The notes beneath the pieces are model-generated. The model ran no database searches. It was not told the DNA's origin and was given only the letters and a program-made list of their open reading frames with translations. From the NCBI GenBank assembly GCA_016721875.1, contig JADKHG010000004.1, positions 158,308-222,307 of the forward strand: a DNA stretch of 64,000 nt, given 5' to 3'. The DNA is from Sphingomonadales bacterium (GTDB taxonomy: Bacteria; Pseudomonadota; Alphaproteobacteria; Sphingomonadales; Sphingomonadaceae). Position numbers and translations under genes: made by a program. Within the stretch, counting starts at the first letter, position 1, and each line of letters opens with the position of its first letter. Positions 35,399 through 44,514 of this stretch are shown piece after piece.

Positions 35399-37003
35399 GT
35401 GGGTTCGATGAAAGACATGGCGCTCTGGCAAGAAGGCGACTGGATTGCCGCTATTGCAGCAGTGGCACTTTTTGCATTTTTGGTGATTGGTGGATTTATT
35501 GCTGCTCGCAAAAGTGAGGAAGTGGTCGGGCATCCGCGCGGATTGTTCGTGCTGTTTTATGCCGAAATGTGGGAACGTTTTTCCTATTACGGCATGCGCG
35601 CGCTGCTGATCCTCTATCTCACCAAATTCTGGCTGTTTGGCGACGGCAAGTCGAACCTTGTTTATGGTGCCTATACCAGTCTCGTCTATATTACGCCGGT
35701 GCTTGGCGGCTATCTGGCCGACCGTTGGCTGGGGCAGCGCAAGGCCGTGCTATTCGGCGGCATCTTGCTGGCTTTCGGGCATTTGTTCATGGCGTTTGAG
35801 GGGATGCAGGGCGTTACCGATCCTCTGGTCAAACAGGCCGATCCCGCGATCAATATCTTCTGGATGGCATTGGCGCTTATCATTGTCGGCTCTGGCTTCC
35901 TGAAGGCCAATATCTCGGTAATCGTGGGTCAGCTTTACCGCATGACCGATACCCGCCGCGATGCGGCCTATACGATTTTCTACATGGGCGTGAATGTCGG
36001 TGCGGCGCTTGGCACCATCCTTGTCGGCTATTTGGGTGAAACCATTGGCTGGTCGTGGGGCTTCGGTCTTGCGGGTATCGGAATGGTATTGGGCCTGATC
36101 ATTTTCGTGATTGGCAAGCCTGCGCTGAAGGGCAGTGGCGAACCGCCAAAGCTGCTCGACAAGTCGAGCGAATTCAAACTTTATGGCGTTGGTGTGGCTG
36201 CTGTTGCCGTGATCTGGTTCCTGATCCAGTATCAGGGTATCATCCAGAACCTGCTGATTGTCAGTGGCATCGCGATGCTCGGATACACACTTTACGAAGC
36301 CTTCAAGCTGCCTAAGGAACCGCGCGAGCGAATTTTTGCCATCCTGTTCCTAATCGCACTAAACCCGATATTCTGGGGGCTGTTCGAACAGGCAGGCGGA
36401 TCGCTTTCGCTTTATACCGACCGCTTCGTTGACCGGGCCGGGGTGCCGACCAGCCTGTTTCAGTCGATCAACCCGATCTACATTGTGCTGCTCGCGCCAC
36501 TGTTTGCGGGGCTCTGGCAATGGCTGGGCAAACGCGGACTAGAACCTTCGGCACCCGCCAAATTCGGTCTGGCGTTGATTCAGGTCGGGCTTGGTTTCCT
36601 TGTTTTCGTCTGGGGTGCGAAAACAGTTGGTGCAGAGGTCATGACACCCGTCTTGTTCGTGTTCCTGATCTATCTGTTGCACACCACGGGCGAACTTTGC
36701 CTGTCACCGGTTGGCTTGTCGGCGATGACCCGGCTTGCGCCGCTGCACCTTGGCAGCTTCATCATGGGCGCGTGGTTCTACATGACGGCAGTCGGTAATT
36801 TTGTCGCGGGCAAGATTGGTGAAGCCACAGGCGGCGAAAGCGGTGAAATGTCGAAAGAACTGACGCTCGGCATTTACAACGAGATTGGCTGGATCACGAT
36901 CGGCGTTGCCATCGTTGTTCTGCTGCTCTCGCCCTTCGTCAAACGCTGGATGCACCTCGATACGCTCGAGGACCGGGTACCGAACGAGACCAAGGAGGCC
37001 TGA
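35399..37003 (+). CDS. proton-dependent oligopeptide transporter (POT/PTR2 family)
   Basis: A 534-residue polytopic protein with about 14 helices. It has the family ExxERFxYYG proton-coupling motif (EMWERFSYYGMRAL), GGYLADRWLGQRK and the FYMGVNVGAALGT segment. It imports di-/tripeptides with protons. The start is GTG 35399, which has GGGGAAG just upstream, or ATG 35408. It directly precedes two exported amidohydrolase-family genes, perhaps all serving peptide or amide use. Confidence 0.92.
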   Translation: MGSMKDMALWQEGDWIAAIAAVALFAFLVIGGFIAARKSEEVVGHPRGLFVLFYAEMWERFSYYGMRALLILYLTKFWLFGDGKSNLVYGAYTSLVYITPVLGGYLADRWLGQRKAVLFGGILLAFGHLFMAFEGMQGVTDPLVKQADPAINIFWMALALIIVGSGFLKANISVIVGQLYRMTDTRRDAAYTIFYMGVNVGAALGTILVGYLGETIGWSWGFGLAGIGMVLGLIIFVIGKPALKGSGEPPKLLDKSSEFKLYGVGVAAVAVIWFLIQYQGIIQNLLIVSGIAMLGYTLYEAFKLPKEPRERIFAILFLIALNPIFWGLFEQAGGSLSLYTDRFVDRAGVPTSLFQSINPIYIVLLAPLFAGLWQWLGKRGLEPSAPAKFGLALIQVGLGFLVFVWGAKTVGAEVMTPVLFVFLIYLLHTTGELCLSPVGLSAMTRLAPLHLGSFIMGAWFYMTAVGNFVAGKIGEATGGESGEMSKELTLGIYNEIGWITIGVAIVVLLLSPFVKRWMHLDTLEDRVPNETKEA

Positions 37004-37007
37004 TCGG

Positions 37008-38408
37008 ATGAAGGGGACATTCCGCTGGTCGCTGTTGGCGGCTCCACTGGCGCTGGTCGCTTGCTCCAATGCCAAGGAAGCGCCGAAAACGGCCTCTGCG
37101 GCATCAGCGGACAAACCTGCCAAGGTCGATAAAAACCCGTTTCCATCGACCTATAAAGCCTATCCGGGGCAGGCGACTGCGATCCGCAATGTCACCATCT
37201 TTGATGGCGAAGGTGGGCGGATCGACAATGGTGTGGTTTTCTTCTCGGAAGGCCAGATCAAGTCGGTTGGCGGACCGGAAACGCCGATCCCCGCCGACAT
37301 AGCGGTGTTCGACGGGGATGGGCAATTTGTCACCCCCGGTATCATCGACATTCACTCGCATCTCGGCGACTATCCGACGCCGTCGGTTGACGCGCATGAT
37401 GACGGTAATGAAGCGACGTCGCCGACGACTCCCGAAGTCTGGGCCGAACACAGCGTCTGGCCGCAAGACCCGGGATTTTCCCGTGCGCTCGCTAATGGCG
37501 GGATAACGACGCTGCAAGTGCTGCCGGGATCGGCCAATCTGATGGGCGGACGTTCCGTCACGCTCAAAAATGTCTATGCGCGCACGGTGCAGGGAATGAA
37601 GTTCCCCGGTGCACCCTATGGCCTTAAAATGGCATGCGGCGAAAATCCAAAGCGGGTTTATGGTGCCAAAGGGCGGATGCCTTCGACCCGCATGGGCAAT
37701 CTGGCGGTCAACCGCCAGACCTGGATCAAGGCGCAGGAATATAAGAAGAAGCGCGATGCGGGTAAGGACTATACCCGCGACATCGGCATGGAAACGCTCG
37801 CCGGGGTGCTCGACGGCGACATATTGATTCAGAACCACTGCTATCGCGCTGATGAAATGGCCATCGTCCTCGATATGGCGAAGGAATTTGGTTACAAGGT
37901 TACGGCCTTCCACCATGCAGTCGAGGCCTATAAAATCGGCGACCTGTTAAAGGCCAATGATGTTTGTGCTGCGGTGTGGGCCGACTGGTGGGGCTTCAAG
38001 ATGGAGGCCTATGACGCCATTCCCGAAAACGCCGGAATTTTGCAAAATTCGGGCGCATGCGTGATCATCCACTCTGATGACGAGAACCAGATCCAGCGAC
38101 TGAATCAAGAGGCCGCAAAAGCGCTTTCCAATGGCCGGCGCATGGGCTTCCAGATTTCGGACGCCGATGCGATCCGCTGGCTGACATACAACCCTGCCAA
38201 AGCGATGGGCATCGCCGACAAGACCGGCAGTTTGAAACCGGGCAAGATGGCCGATCTGGTGTTGTGGAACGGCAATCCGCTCTCGGTCTATTCACGCCCG
38301 TCAAAGGTGTGGGTCGATGGCGCGCTGATGTTCGATGCCAGCGATCCGAAAAAACGTCCGGTGAGCGATTTTGAATTGGGCCAGCCGGGTGAAGGGGATG
38401 TGAAATGA
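37008..38408 (+). CDS. amidohydrolase-family lipoprotein
   Basis: A 466-residue amidohydrolase-superfamily enzyme. It starts at ATG 37008 after a perfect AAGGAGG ribosome-binding site. A signal peptide ending in the lipobox LVAC predicts lipid anchoring. The metal-binding motif is intact (GIIDIHSHLG), with later His residues in NHCYRADE and AFHHAVEAY and the Asp-bearing HSDDENQ, and the usual C-terminal GSLKPGKMADLVLWNGNPL. The substrate is unknown; relatives act on imidazolonepropionate-like or peptide amides. The stop overlaps the start of a second paralogue. Confidence 0.88.
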   Translation: MKGTFRWSLLAAPLALVACSNAKEAPKTASAASADKPAKVDKNPFPSTYKAYPGQATAIRNVTIFDGEGGRIDNGVVFFSEGQIKSVGGPETPIPADIAVFDGDGQFVTPGIIDIHSHLGDYPTPSVDAHDDGNEATSPTTPEVWAEHSVWPQDPGFSRALANGGITTLQVLPGSANLMGGRSVTLKNVYARTVQGMKFPGAPYGLKMACGENPKRVYGAKGRMPSTRMGNLAVNRQTWIKAQEYKKKRDAGKDYTRDIGMETLAGVLDGDILIQNHCYRADEMAIVLDMAKEFGYKVTAFHHAVEAYKIGDLLKANDVCAAVWADWWGFKMEAYDAIPENAGILQNSGACVIIHSDDENQIQRLNQEAAKALSNGRRMGFQISDADAIRWLTYNPAKAMGIADKTGSLKPGKMADLVLWNGNPLSVYSRPSKVWVDGALMFDASDPKKRPVSDFELGQPGEGDVK

Positions 38409-39697
38409 GGCATCTTCTTTTCTCCGCCGCAGCGTTGCTCGCTTTTGCGGCACCTGCCCATGCCGAAACTGTCGCTATCAGCGGAGGCCGGGTGGTCATT
38501 GGGGATGGCACTCCACCGATCGAAGGCGGAACCGTTGTGCTCCGCGATGGCGCGATTGTGGCTGCTGGGTCCAATGTCGCCATACCGGCAGGTGCCAGAA
38601 CAATCGACGCCACTGGCAAATGGGTGACACCGGGCATTTTCGCGGGTTTCAGCCGTATCGGCCTGTCCGAAGTCGATGCTGTTAAAGGGACTAATGACAA
38701 AGGCGGCGGCAAGAGCGGTTTTTCGGCGGCGCTGGATGTAGCACCTGCCATTGATCCGTTCCGCTCCCCCATCGCCGTCAACCGCGCCGCTGGCGTGACC
38801 CGTGCGGTGGTTGCTCCCGAAGCCGACAGCAAGATTTTCGGCGGGCAGGGTGCGATTGCCGATCTGGGTGCCGACGCCAATCCGGTGACAAAAGCGCGCG
38901 CTTTCCAATATGTCGAATTTGGCGAAAGCGGAGCGGGGCAGGTGGGTGGTTCGCGCTCGGCATTGCACACCGCCTTCCGCGCCTATCTGCGTGAGGCTCA
39001 GGCACATGCGGGCGGCAATGATGCCTTTGACGATGACCTGCTGAAGATTGAAGATGCACGCGCGTTGCAGTCTGTGTTGCGCGGTGAAACCCGGCTGATG
39101 TTGCATGTCGAGGGTGCCAACGACATGCTGCGCCTGCTCGAACTGAAGCGCGATTTTCCGGCGATCAAGATGGTGTTCGTTGGCGCGAGTGAAGGCTGGC
39201 GCGTTGCGGACAAACTGGCGGCGGCGGGTGTGCCGGTGATTGCCTCGGCGCTCAACGATCTGCCTGCTTCGTTTGAAATGCTCTCGGCGACCCAATCCAA
39301 TATCGGACGGTTGAAGCGTGCCGGGGTCAAGGTCGCGATCGGGATGATCGACGACCGCGATTCACACCAGCTGCGCTACACGCCGCAATATGCGGGCAAT
39401 CTGGTTTCGCTACAAAAAGTGCCGGGCGCTACCGGGCTCAGCTGGGACGAAGCCTTTGCCACGATCAGTTCGGTACCTGCGGATATCATGGGTGTCGGCG
39501 ATCATCTGGGCAGCCTGAAACCCGGCAAGGCCGCCGATGTCGTTGTCTGGGACGGCGACCCGCTCGAACTGTCGAGCGCGGCGGAAAAGGTCTTTATCGA
39601 CGGTGTCGAACAGCCGCTCGGCAATCGGCAAAACCGGCTGCGCGATCGCTATCGCAATCCGGTCGAGGGAGATTTGCCCAAAGCCTATGACCGCTGA
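38405..39697 (+). CDS. amidohydrolase-like exported protein lacking the HxH metal motif
   Basis: 430 residues with a signal peptide (AFAAPAHA). The fold is that of amidohydrolases, with an N-terminal beta-sandwich and the C-terminal GSLKPGKAADVVVWDGDPLE. However, the region that normally carries HxH reads VTPGIFAGFSRIGL, so the metal pair is missing, while the preceding gene has it. It overlaps that gene by four bases (ATGA). It may be a non-catalytic partner of the first protein. Mature size is shorter than its neighbour. Confidence 0.85.
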   Translation: MRHLLFSAAALLAFAAPAHAETVAISGGRVVIGDGTPPIEGGTVVLRDGAIVAAGSNVAIPAGARTIDATGKWVTPGIFAGFSRIGLSEVDAVKGTNDKGGGKSGFSAALDVAPAIDPFRSPIAVNRAAGVTRAVVAPEADSKIFGGQGAIADLGADANPVTKARAFQYVEFGESGAGQVGGSRSALHTAFRAYLREAQAHAGGNDAFDDDLLKIEDARALQSVLRGETRLMLHVEGANDMLRLLELKRDFPAIKMVFVGASEGWRVADKLAAAGVPVIASALNDLPASFEMLSATQSNIGRLKRAGVKVAIGMIDDRDSHQLRYTPQYAGNLVSLQKVPGATGLSWDEAFATISSVPADIMGVGDHLGSLKPGKAADVVVWDGDPLELSSAAEKVFIDGVEQPLGNRQNRLRDRYRNPVEGDLPKAYDR

Positions 39698-39726
39698 TTG
39701 ATCGGAAGGATTGAGGTAGAAAAATC

Positions 39727-39810
39727 ACCGTAGCCCTGAGCCTGTCGAAGGGCGCTTTTCAGGCTGGAGTAAACCTTGAGGCGTGCTTCGACAGGCTCAG
39801 CACTACGGTT
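39727..39810. repeat. REP-like inverted repeat, family A copy 1
   Basis: An 84-base element with arms CCGTAGCCCTGAGCCTGTCG and CGACAGGCTCAGCACTACGG around a central spacer containing GAGTAAACCTTGAGGCGTGC. The same element recurs at 55659-55743 with a slightly changed spacer. It lies between the amidohydrolase and nnrU-like genes. Such intergenic palindromes are widespread in sphingomonads; a folded RNA would form a strong hairpin and may stop transcription or protect mRNA ends. Confidence 0.85.
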
Positions 39811-39845
39811 AAGCTAGACAGCGAAAACGCTTTCAGGAGGCGAAC

Positions 39846-40520
39846 TTGGACGGATTGGCAGCACTGGTAACGGCTTCGGCTTTATTTGTCTGGACGCACT
39901 TCATGATGTCGCATCCGCTGCGCGCAAAGATGGTCGCGCGATTGGGTGAAAAGGGATTCAGCGCGGTTTATTCGCTGGTGTCATTTGCGACACTGGGCTG
40001 GATGATCTGGGAGTTTTTGAACGCGCCGATTGGCGAACGCTGGTGGCTTCCGACCGACGGCGTATGGATCGCCGCCAGCCTGCTGACACTTTTGGCATCA
40101 GTGTTTCTGATCGGTTCCTTTGCAGGCAATCCGGCGTTGCCCCACCCCGGTGCAGCAGCACTTGCCGAGCGCGAGCCGACAGGAATGTTCCGCGTCACCC
40201 GCCATCCGATGATGTGGGGCATTGCGCTGTGGGCGCTCGCGCACATGCTTGTCGCACCGCGCGCGGACAGCTTCATCTTCAACGGCGCGTTCGTGTTTCT
40301 GGCTTTGGCCGGCGCTGCCGGTCAGGATCGGAAAAAAGCGAAAAATATGGGTGCGGCGTGGCAGCACTGGACCAGCCGCACCAGCTTCTGGCCGCGACTG
40401 TCGGGGCTTGCCGGAATTGGCATCCGGACGTGGTTGCTCGGCCTGTTGCTATGGCTTGCCGCAACTTGGGCGCACAGTCTGGCCAGTTTGCCAGCGGCAG
40501 GGATTTACCGCTGGCTTTAA
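39846..40520 (+). CDS. NnrU family membrane protein
   Basis: A 224-residue inner-membrane protein with about six helices. The NnrU motifs are visible: HFMMSHPLR near the N-terminus and RVTRHPMMWGIALWALAHML in the middle. NnrU was named for a denitrification cluster but most homologues, as here, sit outside one; it resembles isoprenoid/methyltransferase-like membrane domains. The start is TTG 39846, supported by AGGAGG five bases upstream. Confidence 0.88.
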   Translation: MDGLAALVTASALFVWTHFMMSHPLRAKMVARLGEKGFSAVYSLVSFATLGWMIWEFLNAPIGERWWLPTDGVWIAASLLTLLASVFLIGSFAGNPALPHPGAAALAEREPTGMFRVTRHPMMWGIALWALAHMLVAPRADSFIFNGAFVFLALAGAAGQDRKKAKNMGAAWQHWTSRTSFWPRLSGLAGIGIRTWLLGLLLWLAATWAHSLASLPAAGIYRWL

Positions 40521-40523
40521 CCG

Positions 40524-41516
40524 CTACAAGCGCACCATTTTCATGCCGATTTCACCATAACGCGGGCCCGCGGTACCTCCGCGTGGCGCGACTGCGTCAA
40601 TCGATGCAATATCTTCCGCATCGAGTGCAATTTCGACAGCCTTAATGCTGTCTTCAGCCGTTACCCGGCGCTTGCACCCCGGGATAGGAACAATATCATT
40701 TCCTTGCGCCAGCAACCACGCGAGCGCGACCTGTGCGCTGCTGGCACCATGCTTTGCGGCAATGGCTTTGACGGCGTCGACGATTGCCAGATTTTTCTCG
40801 AAATTGCCGTCGGCATAACGGGGATCCTGTTTGCGACAATCCTTATCGCCAAGATCGCTTCGAGACCGGAAATCACCAGACAGAAAACCGCGTCCCAGCG
40901 GTGAATAGGGAACAAAACCAATTCCATGTTCACGGCAGGTCGGCAGGATATCGTCCTCAACATCGCGCTCCCAAAGCGAATATTCGGATTGCAACGCGCT
41001 GATCGGCGCGACCTTTGCGGCGCGTGCCAAGGTTTGCGCGCCGGCTTCTGACAGTCCGATATGGCGGATTTTGCCTTCCTTGACCAAGTCGGCCATCGCC
41101 CCAACCGTGTCCTCGATTGGCACCGACGGATCGACCCGATGCTGGTAGAACAGGTCGATGCAATCAATGCCAAGGCGTTGCAGCGATTCTTCGACCACTT
41201 TCTTTGCGTTGGCAGGGGAGCCATCGACGCCTTCGATCCCCGTAGGGCCAAAGCGGAAGCCGAATTTGGTGGCGATCACCAGCCCGTCGCGTTTGCCTTT
41301 GATTGCCCGGCCCAGAAATTCCTCGTTGCGGAACGGACCATATATCTGGGCAGTGTCAAAAAGGGTTACGCCCAGTTCGATTGCCCGGTGGATCGTCCGC
41401 TCCGATTCCTCTTCATCGGCATCGGCGCCATAGTTGATATTGCCCTTGGTCATGGTCATGCAGCCAATGCCGATGGCGGAGACTTTCAGACCATGTCCGA
41501 GTGTGCGGTATTTCAT
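40524..41516 (-). CDS. aldo/keto reductase
   Basis: A 330-residue NADPH-dependent TIM-barrel oxidoreductase. Catalytic tetrad features are visible: Asp/Tyr in FDTAQIYGPFRNEE, Lys in VIATKFGF, His in LFYQHRVDP. IPIPGCKR-type cofactor segment appears as IVPIPGCKRRV. It belongs to the YajO/PLR-like group acting on aldehydes or sugars; substrate unknown. The ATG overlaps the stop of the symporter gene, so the pair is co-transcribed. Confidence 0.92.
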   Translation of the reverse strand: MKYRTLGHGLKVSAIGIGCMTMTKGNINYGADADEEESERTIHRAIELGVTLFDTAQIYGPFRNEEFLGRAIKGKRDGLVIATKFGFRFGPTGIEGVDGSPANAKKVVEESLQRLGIDCIDLFYQHRVDPSVPIEDTVGAMADLVKEGKIRHIGLSEAGAQTLARAAKVAPISALQSEYSLWERDVEDDILPTCREHGIGFVPYSPLGRGFLSGDFRSRSDLGDKDCRKQDPRYADGNFEKNLAIVDAVKAIAAKHGASSAQVALAWLLAQGNDIVPIPGCKRRVTAEDSIKAVEIALDAEDIASIDAVAPRGGTAGPRYGEIGMKMVRL

Positions 41517-42718
41517 TTCATATCTCCTTCGGCGCGAGCGACGGTGCCGGTGACCGCTATATCCATAGTGACATTGCCGACGGTGCGCATGATATCGGGG
41601 AAGGTTTCAATCGCGACGAGCAGGCCAAGCGGTTCCAGCGGGATTCCCATCGCCATGCAGATCGGCGCAATCGCGGCGATGAAGCTGATTGTACCGGGCA
41701 GACTCACCGAGCCTAGCGTGGTAATAAAAGCCACCCCAACCCCTATCGCCATTTGCTGAACACTGATTTCAATCCCCAGCCAATGTGCAACATAGATCGC
41801 GACTGCCAGGTTCATCGCCGGGCTGGTCGCGCGGAAAATTGCGACTGCCATCGGGAGCACAATGTCGGTACTGCGCGCGCCGACGCCCAATTGCTTTGAC
41901 CCTTCGACCCTCGCAGGCAGCGAGGCGAGCGAGCTTTGTGTGGAAATCGCCACCGACTGCGCCGGGATTGCCGCGCGGACAAAGGCCATCGGTTTGAACC
42001 GCGCGCCAAAAAAGGCAACCGGATAGGCCGACAGCATGATGATGAAACCGATACTGGCGACGATTAGCACATAGTGCAACAAATTGGCGAAGGACTGGAC
42101 ACCTGCCGCGATGCCCAGCGTAATCCCGAGAGCGAAAACACCGAGCGGCGCGAGCCACAGGACCCAGCCGATCACCACAACCATCGCTTCGCCCATCGCC
42201 TCAAAAAAGCGCGCCAACACGTCCTTCTTGGCGGGCTCAAGCCGGGTAATCGCAAACGCCAGTGCAATGGTGAAAATAATCAAGGGCAGCAGCAGATCGT
42301 TGACCGCAGAATTGAACACATTGGGCGAAACCATCGCCTTCAGAAATTCCGCAAAGGGCGGTGGATTCTCGACTTTGGATGTGGCGCCCGGATAGCCTGA
42401 ACTGCTCGGCGTCGGGAAAATATCGAGAAGCAGCGGTGTGACAATCGCTGCCATGATCGTCACCAGCATCAGTATCGAAAGCATGGTCACAACCGACCGC
42501 GTGGCCGTGCGTCCGGCACTCGCGGCATTGGCAGTCTGCACGATGCCGGTGACGAGCAAGGCAACGACCAAAGGTATGACGGTCATGCGCAGACCGTTAA
42601 GCCACCAGGTGCCGATCACGTCTGCGGCTTGCGTCAATAACGGCACCGAATCCCCGGTAAATGCCCCCAACAACAATCCCGCGACCAGTGCCGCGAGAAT
42701 GAGCCACGCCTTTTTCAT
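41513..42718 (-). CDS. dicarboxylate/amino acid:cation symporter (DAACS family)
   Basis: A 401-residue inner-membrane transporter. The start MKKAWLILAALV (42718) has AAGGAAA upstream. Family motifs include the first hairpin serine-rich region (AISTQSSLASLPA), the VLPMAVAIFRATSPAMNLAVA helix, and the second hairpin with ITTLGSVSLPG. It imports C4-dicarboxylates, glutamate or neutral amino acids with Na+ or H+; substrate not clear. It is the first gene of a two-gene minus-strand unit with the aldo/keto reductase. Confidence 0.92.
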   Translation of the reverse strand: MKKAWLILAALVAGLLLGAFTGDSVPLLTQAADVIGTWWLNGLRMTVIPLVVALLVTGIVQTANAASAGRTATRSVVTMLSILMLVTIMAAIVTPLLLDIFPTPSSSGYPGATSKVENPPPFAEFLKAMVSPNVFNSAVNDLLLPLIIFTIALAFAITRLEPAKKDVLARFFEAMGEAMVVVIGWVLWLAPLGVFALGITLGIAAGVQSFANLLHYVLIVASIGFIIMLSAYPVAFFGARFKPMAFVRAAIPAQSVAISTQSSLASLPARVEGSKQLGVGARSTDIVLPMAVAIFRATSPAMNLAVAIYVAHWLGIEISVQQMAIGVGVAFITTLGSVSLPGTISFIAAIAPICMAMGIPLEPLGLLVAIETFPDIMRTVGNVTMDIAVTGTVARAEGDMK

Positions 42719-42860
42719 GCCAATTTCCTTCCCTTTGCCGCACCCTTGCACCACGCCAGCGACCTGACAAGTGCCAACACTTTACGACTGCACCCAATTT
42801 CTGCCTTTGAGGCAAGCCCGCGCTGCGCTAAAGGCGCGGCGAACAGGCTGGGGATGACAG

Positions 42861-44197
42861 ATGGGCCGCAAATTTTTCGGAACCGACGGGATCAGAGGGC
42901 GTACCAACGCCAGTGCCATGACCGCAGAAATGGCGATGAAGGTCGGCCAGGCTGCCGGCGCACATTTCCTGCGCGGCGATCACAAGCACCGCGTGGTGAT
43001 TGGCAAGGACACACGGCTTTCGGGCTATATGATCGAAAACGCGCTAGTGGCTGGCTTCACCAGCGTGGGGATGGATGTCGTGCAGTTCGGGCCGATCCCG
43101 ACCCCGGCAGTGGCGCTGCTTACCCGTTCGATGCGCGCCGATCTGGGAGTGATGATTTCGGCGAGCCATAACCCTTATGAGGATAATGGCATCAAGCTGT
43201 TTGGCCCCGATGGCTATAAGCTTTCCGACGAAGATGAGATCGCAATCGAAGCGCTGATCGAACAGCCGCCAAGCTCGCAGCTTCGGACGACATCGGCCGG
43301 GCGCGGCGGATCGAGGATGCGCGCGGGCGCTATATCCACGCTGCCAAGCTGTCAGTCCCCGATCATATCCGGTTTGACGGGCTGCATATCGTGCTCGATT
43401 GCGCCCATGGTGCTGCCTATCAGGTCGCACCCACTGCGATCTGGGAATTGGGGGCGAAGGTTACGACGATCGGCGTCAACCCCAATGGCCGCAATATCAA
43501 CGACAAGGTCGGCTCGACCCATGTCGCCACCCTGCAGGAAACCGTGGTAGCGTCGGGTGCCGATATTGGCATAGCGCTCGATGGTGATGCTGACAGATTG
43601 ATCGTGGTCGATGAAAAGGGCCGCGTTGTCGATGGCGACCAGTTGATGGCCTTGCTCGCCGTGTCGATGAGCCGCAATGGCTTGCTGCTGGGCGACGGAA
43701 TTGTCGCAACGGTGATGTCGAACCTTGGGCTGGAACGCTATCTTGCCAGCCAGCATCTCGAATTGGTCCGCGCCAAGGTCGGTGACCGCTATGTGCTCGA
43801 AGAAATGCGCAATCGCGGGATGAATGTTGGCGGTGAACAATCGGGTCACATGATCCTGTTGGATCATGGCACCACTGGCGACGGTCTGGTTGCGGCGCTG
43901 CAAGTGCTGGCCGAACTGGTCGAGCAGGGCAAGCCTGCGAGCGAATTGCTGCACCTGTTCGATCCCGTTCCGCAGCTGCTCAAAAATGTGCGCTTCTCGG
44001 GCGGTAAGCCGTTGGAGCATGACAGCGTGAAGGCCGTGATCGCGGCAGCAGAGGCGGAACTGGCTGGCACCGGCCGTCTGGTCATCCGCCCGTCGGGAAC
44101 CGAACCGGTGATCCGCGTAATGGCCGAAGGCGATGATGCAGCGCAGGTCGAGGCGGTCGTTGACCGCATTTGCGATGCAGTAAAGGCAGCTGTCTGA
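42861..44197 (+). CDS. glmM: phosphoglucosamine mutase (frameshifted in this sequence)
   Basis: Converts glucosamine-6-phosphate to glucosamine-1-phosphate for peptidoglycan and LPS precursors. The N-terminal part (FGTDGIRGRTN, KDTRLSGYMIE, active-site serine ISASHNPYEDNGIK) is read from 42861. The remainder (LDCAHGAAY, Mg loop ALDGDADRL, GGEQSGH, phosphate loop RPSGTEPVIRVMAEG) lies in another frame. Restoring one base in the run at 43266-43272 (CCGCC-AAG) joins them into a normal-length protein. The gene is essential in bacteria, so a sequence error is likelier than a real mutation. Confidence 0.93.
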
Positions 44198-44421
44198 TGC
44201 TGGAAATGCGCCCCGACTGCGAACGTTGCGGTACCGATTTACCGGCGCATATCAGTGGTGCTTTCATCTGCTCGTTTGAATGCACCTTCTGTGCGGAGTG
44301 CGCTGATCATATGGATGAACGCTGCCCCAATTGCGGGGGTGAGTTGATCGACCGTCCGACGCGGTCGAAAAAATTGCTCGAAAAATATCCCGCTTCGACG
44401 ACGCGAAAATTCACCCCGTAA
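44197..44421 (+). CDS. DUF1272 zinc-ribbon-like protein
   Basis: A 74-residue protein starting MLEMRPDCERCG, with four CxxC-type pairs (CERC, CTFC/AEC, CPNC) likely binding zinc, and the DUF1272 pattern DLPAHISGAFICSFECTFC. Its ATG overlaps the glmM TGA by one base (TGATG), so it is translationally coupled. Function unknown. Confidence 0.87.
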   Translation: MLEMRPDCERCGTDLPAHISGAFICSFECTFCAECADHMDERCPNCGGELIDRPTRSKKLLEKYPASTTRKFTP

Positions 44422-44422
44422 A

Positions 44423-44502
44423 CCGTTCGTGTCGAGCATAGTCGAGACACCCAAAGTTCGCGCAAAACCTCACGGCCTCTCGACTTCGCTCGAGGCGAAC
44501 GG
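44423..44502. repeat. REP-like inverted repeat, family B copy 1
   Basis: Arms CCGTTCGTGTCGAG and CTCGAGGCGAACGG enclose smaller internal palindromes (GTCGAGCATAGTCGAGAC and TCTCGACTTCGCTCGAGG). A second copy lies at 54068-54148. It fills the gap between the DUF1272 gene and thiD, ending 12 bases before the thiD start. Confidence 0.85.
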
Positions 44503-44514
44503 CATGTGTGGGAT

